The notes below the pieces were generated by a model. The model did not search any database, was not told the DNA's origin, and worked only from the letters and a program-made list of their open reading frames with translations. Shown here one piece after another: positions 62,688 through 64,000 of a stretch of DNA of 64,000 bases (position 1 is its first letter; every line of letters begins with the position of its first letter). The DNA lies in contig JAFXPU010000001.1 of assembly GCA_017527675.1 (NCBI GenBank), forward strand, positions 1 to 64,000, in the 5' to 3' direction. Origin of the DNA: Bacilli bacterium (GTDB lineage: Bacteria; Bacillota_I; Bacilli_A; RF39; UBA660). The translations under genes were made by a program, and so were the position numbers.

Positions 62688-62699
62688 ATCATCTTTTTT
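62671..62699 (+). terminator. Intrinsic terminator after sigG
   Basis: AAAAAGATGATTT and AAATCATCTTTTT pair around TAT; T-run. Confidence 0.85.
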
Positions 62700-62776
62700 A
62701 TTGTCATTTTTTGTCGAACGAATAAAGAATATAAACAGACTAATACATGATATTCTTAATGTAAGGAAGTTGTTTT

Positions 62777-63610
62777 ATGAATAAGAAAATTGGTACAATC
62801 TCAAATCTATTTGAAGATTACGAGATTAGAAGCATCTGGGATGAAACAAAAGAAGATTATTATTTTAGTGTTGTTGATGTAATTACTGCATTAACTAATT
62901 CTAATAATCCAAGGCGTTATTGGAGTGATTTAAAAATAGTTTTAAATCATGAGGGTAGTCATTTGTACGAAAAAAACGTATAGTTCAAAATGATAGCTAA
63001 GGATGGTAAAAATAGATTAACTGATACATTGGATACGGAAGGTATATTTAGATTAATTGAATCTATTCCTAGTCCTAAGGCAGAACCATTTAAATTATGG
63101 TTAGCTAAATTAGGTAGAGAAAAAATTGACGAAGTATTTGATCCATCGAAAGGAATAAATCAAATGATTGATTATTATTTAAAAAAGGGATATAGCTTAG
63201 AATGGATTGAACTTAGGATTACTGCTATTATTAACCGTAAAAAATTAACTAATGTATGGAAAGAAAATAGTATTAAAGATAATGTTGAATTTGCAATACT
63301 TACAAATGATATATATAAAGAATGGTCAGGTATGACGGCTTATGAGTATAAATCATTTAAAAAGATTCATAAAGAATCATTAAGAGATAATATGACAGAT
63401 ATAGAAGTTATTTTAGCAGATTTAGGTGAAACTGTTACTCGAGAACTTGTGAAAAAACATCATCCTTATGGTTTAAGTGAAAATAAAAAAATTGCAAAAA
63501 TGGGTGGTGAAACATCGAAAAAGACAAGAGATGATATTGAAAAGAAACTAGGTGAATCAGTAATAAGTGATCAAAATAAAATAAATTATAAATATTTAAA
63601 TAACAAATAA
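62777..63610 (+). pseudogene. BRO-N antirepressor-like gene, interrupted
   Basis: Two adjacent open stretches together resemble one BRO-N family protein, the group that includes phage antirepressors and DinD-like proteins. The first carries the BRO-N start (SIWDETKEDYYFSVVDVI), the second the middle (LIESIPSPKAEPFKLWLAKL) and a C-terminal tail. The gene looks broken once and otherwise recent, since the rest is well conserved. It is probably phage-derived; no other phage genes are near. Confidence 0.75.
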
Positions 63611-63661
63611 AATCTTTTTTTTCTTGAAAAAATATAGTATAATTATCTTAGGTGATTAATT

Positions 63662-64000
63662 ATGGAAAAAATTGCAAAAAAAGAACCAATTAATATGACT
63701 AGTTTACTATCAGCTGTTGCTTGTTTAGTAATTGGTATAATTTTATTTTTAAATAAAAACATTCTAGATATTGTAGGTTATATTATCAGTGCATGTCTAG
63801 GTTTATTTGGTTTAGTTAAATTATTATTACTTCTAAAAAGAAGAAAGAAGGAAGTGGACATTGATTTTGGCGAATACATGACTGTTTTCTTAGCCATAGT
63901 ATTTGCAATTATCATTGCTATTTTTCCTAAGTCTATTTCTATTACAATTAGTATTGTTTTAGGAACACTTGCATTAATTTTAGGTATTAATAGATTAATA
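63662..64000 (+). CDS. DUF308/HdeD-like membrane protein (cut by window end)
   Basis: At least 113 residues, continuing past the window. RBS AGGTGAT. Membrane helices appear in pairs: about residues 13-30, 35-55, 75-91 and 94-110, with LLLLKRRKKEVD between pairs. This paired pattern is that of DUF308/HdeD proteins. Function unknown. Confidence 0.6.
   Translation, partial: MEKIAKKEPINMTSLLSAVACLVIGIILFLNKNILDIVGYIISACLGLFGLVKLLLLLKRRKKEVDIDFGEYMTVFLAIVFAIIIAIFPKSISITISIVLGTLALILGINRLI

Noticed and set aside
62712-62718. Second TGTCGAA Spo0A-like box after sigG
   Set aside because: It precedes the interrupted BRO-N gene, not a sporulation gene, and a 7-bp match is easily chance.
1-64000. CRISPR arrays, tRNA and rRNA genes
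   Set aside because: No spaced direct repeats, tRNA T-loop/CCA patterns or rRNA-like segments were seen by eye.

Overview
The window is AT-rich (clearly below 35% GC), Gram-positive and uses the standard code (TGG for Trp, TGA as stop). CotE, SpoIIGA, sigma-E, sigma-G and a SpoVB-like flippase mark an endospore-forming lineage of Bacillota. OLE RNA with its partner OapA, ComN next to SecDF, and a type VII secretion system (T7SS) with WXG100 proteins fit a gut-type anaerobic member of the Bacilli (RF39/Erysipelotrichia-like). That placement is an inference; there is no rRNA in the window.

Layout. 1-5.4 kb: tail of an IS30-family transposase remnant, a class B sortase, two UDP-sugar genes (epimerase and dehydrogenase), a lipoprotein and cotE behind a sigma-E-like promoter. 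5.5-8.7 kb: uppS-cdsA-rseP (dxr is not between them), a small unknown and a rhodanese. 8.7-10.9 kb, minus strand: a HerA/DUF853 ATPase and a YigZ/IMPACT protein. 11-18 kb: uvrC, then murG-murB-divIB-ftsA-ftsZ. 18-23 kb: four single-pass membrane proteins, some with a GYxxxTGEPI motif. 23-24.5 kb: spoIIGA-sigE, followed by a compact type I toxin-antitoxin-like locus. 24.8-34.7 kb: two glycosyltransferases, spoVB (minus), comN, secDF, rel, dtd and an AI-2E family transporter. 34.7-36.4 kb: OLE RNA, oapA and rubrerythrin. 36.5-59.9 kb: a T7SS island with EsaB, five WXG100-like proteins, EssC, four modular effectors that share an N-terminal delivery domain, and accessory or immunity candidates. 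59.9-64 kb: a 29-residue hydrophobic peptide, a 6S-RNA-like ncRNA, a PolC-type exonuclease, a prepilin, sigG, an interrupted BRO-N antirepressor-like gene and the start of a DUF308-like membrane protein.

Most interesting. (1) The 1844-residue T7SS effector at 47820-53354 carries a transglutaminase-like triad, an R-S-ExE ADP-ribosyltransferase domain and a C-terminal RelA/SpoT-like synthetase domain. Two genes downstream lies an intact small alarmone hydrolase, which looks like its immunity protein. (2) The housekeeping Rel in this window has lost the catalytic residues of its own hydrolase domain but keeps the synthetase, so the small hydrolase may also matter for the cell's own alarmone balance. 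(3) A 30-residue membrane peptide behind sigE has a hairpin over its ribosome site, a 15-bp pairing between its mRNA ends conserved through G-U pairs, and a convergent antisense RNA. (4) OLE RNA with OapA. (5) About 57-residue beta-type repeats link the delivery and warhead domains in two effectors.
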